DNA of 14,034 bases from Victivallales bacterium (GTDB lineage: Bacteria; Verrucomicrobiota; Lentisphaeria; Oligosphaerales; Oligosphaeraceae). The number at the start of each line of letters is the position of its first letter. Within the stretch, counting starts at the first letter, position 1. Where the stretch lies: contig JAGCTA010000166.1 of the NCBI GenBank assembly GCA_017963875.1, positions 1 through 14,034 on the forward strand. Reading direction: 5' to 3'. The notes below the pieces were generated by a model that searched no databases, had not been told where the DNA came from, and saw nothing but the letters and a program-made list of their open reading frames with translations. Shown here piece after piece: positions 13,371 to 14,034 of this stretch. The translations under genes were made by a program, and so were the position numbers.

Positions 13371-14021
13371 ATGTTTACAGGCTTGATAGAATCTGTTGGA
13401 AAACTGAAGCGCCTCGCCATCAGCGGCAAGGCGGGTGAACTTGAAATAGCGGCTGCTTTCTCTGATGGCGGTCTTGCCATCGGCGATAGCGTGGCAGTCA
13501 ATGGCGTCTGCCTGACCGTGACGCGTTTTACTGCGAACACGATTTCATTTCATGCTCTTGCAGAAACACTTTCACGGACGAATCTCGGTGCTCTTAAAAA
13601 GGGTCGTGAGGTCAATTTGGAGCGTGCGCTCAGACTTGGCGACCGCCTCGGTGGCCATATCGTTAGTGGGCACGTCGATGGGACTGCCGCCGTCCAATCC
13701 ATAGGCAGACAAGGCGATGACCTTGAATTGCATATTGCTCTGTCCGAAGAATTAGCGCCTTTTCTTGTGATGAAGGGCAGCATCGCGATCAACGGCGTGT
13801 CGCTGACCGTAGCGACATTGGAGCGCGGCTCGTTCGGAGTCTGCATCATTCCGCATACATGGACGCATACGAACCTGCATGAACTAAAGCCAGGAGACAA
13901 AGTCAATCTGGAAACCGATATTCTTGGCAAATACGTCCTGCGACAGCATGAACTTGAAAACGAGACGAAAAACTCCAGCGGCGTCTCGATGGACATGCTT
14001 GCAAACGCGGGGTTTATGTAA
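13371..14021 (+). CDS. ribE: Riboflavin synthase, alpha-chain type
   Basis: The enzyme joins two 6,7-dimethyl-8-ribityllumazine molecules to give riboflavin, the last step of the pathway. The 216-aa protein has the expected length and starts MFTGLIESVG. It has the two lumazine-binding repeats: DSVAVNGVCLTV at about 39-50 in the first and GSIAINGVSLTV at about 136-147 in the second. GHIVSGHVDG (95-104) marks the second repeat and LETDILGKYV its end. AGGGAAA precedes ATG 13371. It follows ribD after 70 bases without an FMN riboswitch or evident terminator, so it is probably read from the same transcript. Some databases call this gene ribC or ribE. Confidence 0.97.
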   Translation: MFTGLIESVGKLKRLAISGKAGELEIAAAFSDGGLAIGDSVAVNGVCLTVTRFTANTISFHALAETLSRTNLGALKKGREVNLERALRLGDRLGGHIVSGHVDGTAAVQSIGRQGDDLELHIALSEELAPFLVMKGSIAINGVSLTVATLERGSFGVCIIPHTWTHTNLHELKPGDKVNLETDILGKYVLRQHELENETKNSSGVSMDMLANAGFM

Positions 14022-14022
14022 G

Positions 14023-14034
14023 ATGACAAATCAA
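14023..14034 (+). CDS. Possible start of the next riboflavin gene (partial)
   Basis: ATG ACA AAT CAA begins one base after the ribE stop and runs off the window. In rib operons ribAB (DHBP synthase/GTP cyclohydrolase II) or ribH commonly follows. Four codons cannot identify it, and no RBS is clear. Confidence 0.25.

Overview
The window looks like a chromosomal segment of an anaerobic bacterium. The signs are a class III (oxygen-sensitive) ribonucleotide reductase, an acyl-CoA dehydrogenase, lipoprotein signal peptides, and house-keeping genes of visibly moderate GC next to AT-rich accessory genes. A PVC-group anaerobe such as a Lentisphaerota or Kiritimatiellota relative would fit the feel of the repeats and proteins. 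That is an impression, not a demonstrated placement.

Left part (1-3430), accessory. After the last codons of a truncated gene come two AT-rich tandem paralogous lipoprotein genes (215-883 and about 1182/1191-1802), then two shorter lipoprotein genes in an operon (2241-2702, 2718-3128) that look like distant paralogues of each other. I recognise none of these four families. They are interleaved with two families of dispersed non-coding repeats. F1 (copies at 941, 2028 and 6716) lies in front of plus-strand genes. F2 (about 200 bp, copies at 1809, 3122 and 6180) is full of hairpins, and two copies begin at or just after a stop codon. The order F1-gene-F2-F1-genes-F2 looks cassette-like and is the most unusual structure in the window.

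Middle (3342-6900). nrdD is on the minus strand and converges on the lipoprotein operon, with a long stem-loop (3342-3385) between them. About 390 nt upstream of its ATG is a good sigma70-type promoter overlapped by a pair of NrdR-box-like sites whose starts are 31 bp apart. The leader between promoter and gene contains an F2 copy.

Right part (6896-14034), all plus strand: a lytic transglycosylase lipoprotein, a possible transglutaminase-like protein, a coiled-coil zinc-ribbon protein, an acyl-CoA dehydrogenase, a pteridine-reductase-like SDR, a TetR regulator, ribD and ribE. The last six genes are closely packed. The TetR stop codon overlaps the ribD start (ATGA). ribD has an in-frame TAA between its two halves of the deaminase zinc site, so as given it is broken. 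The riboflavin operon probably continues past the right edge.
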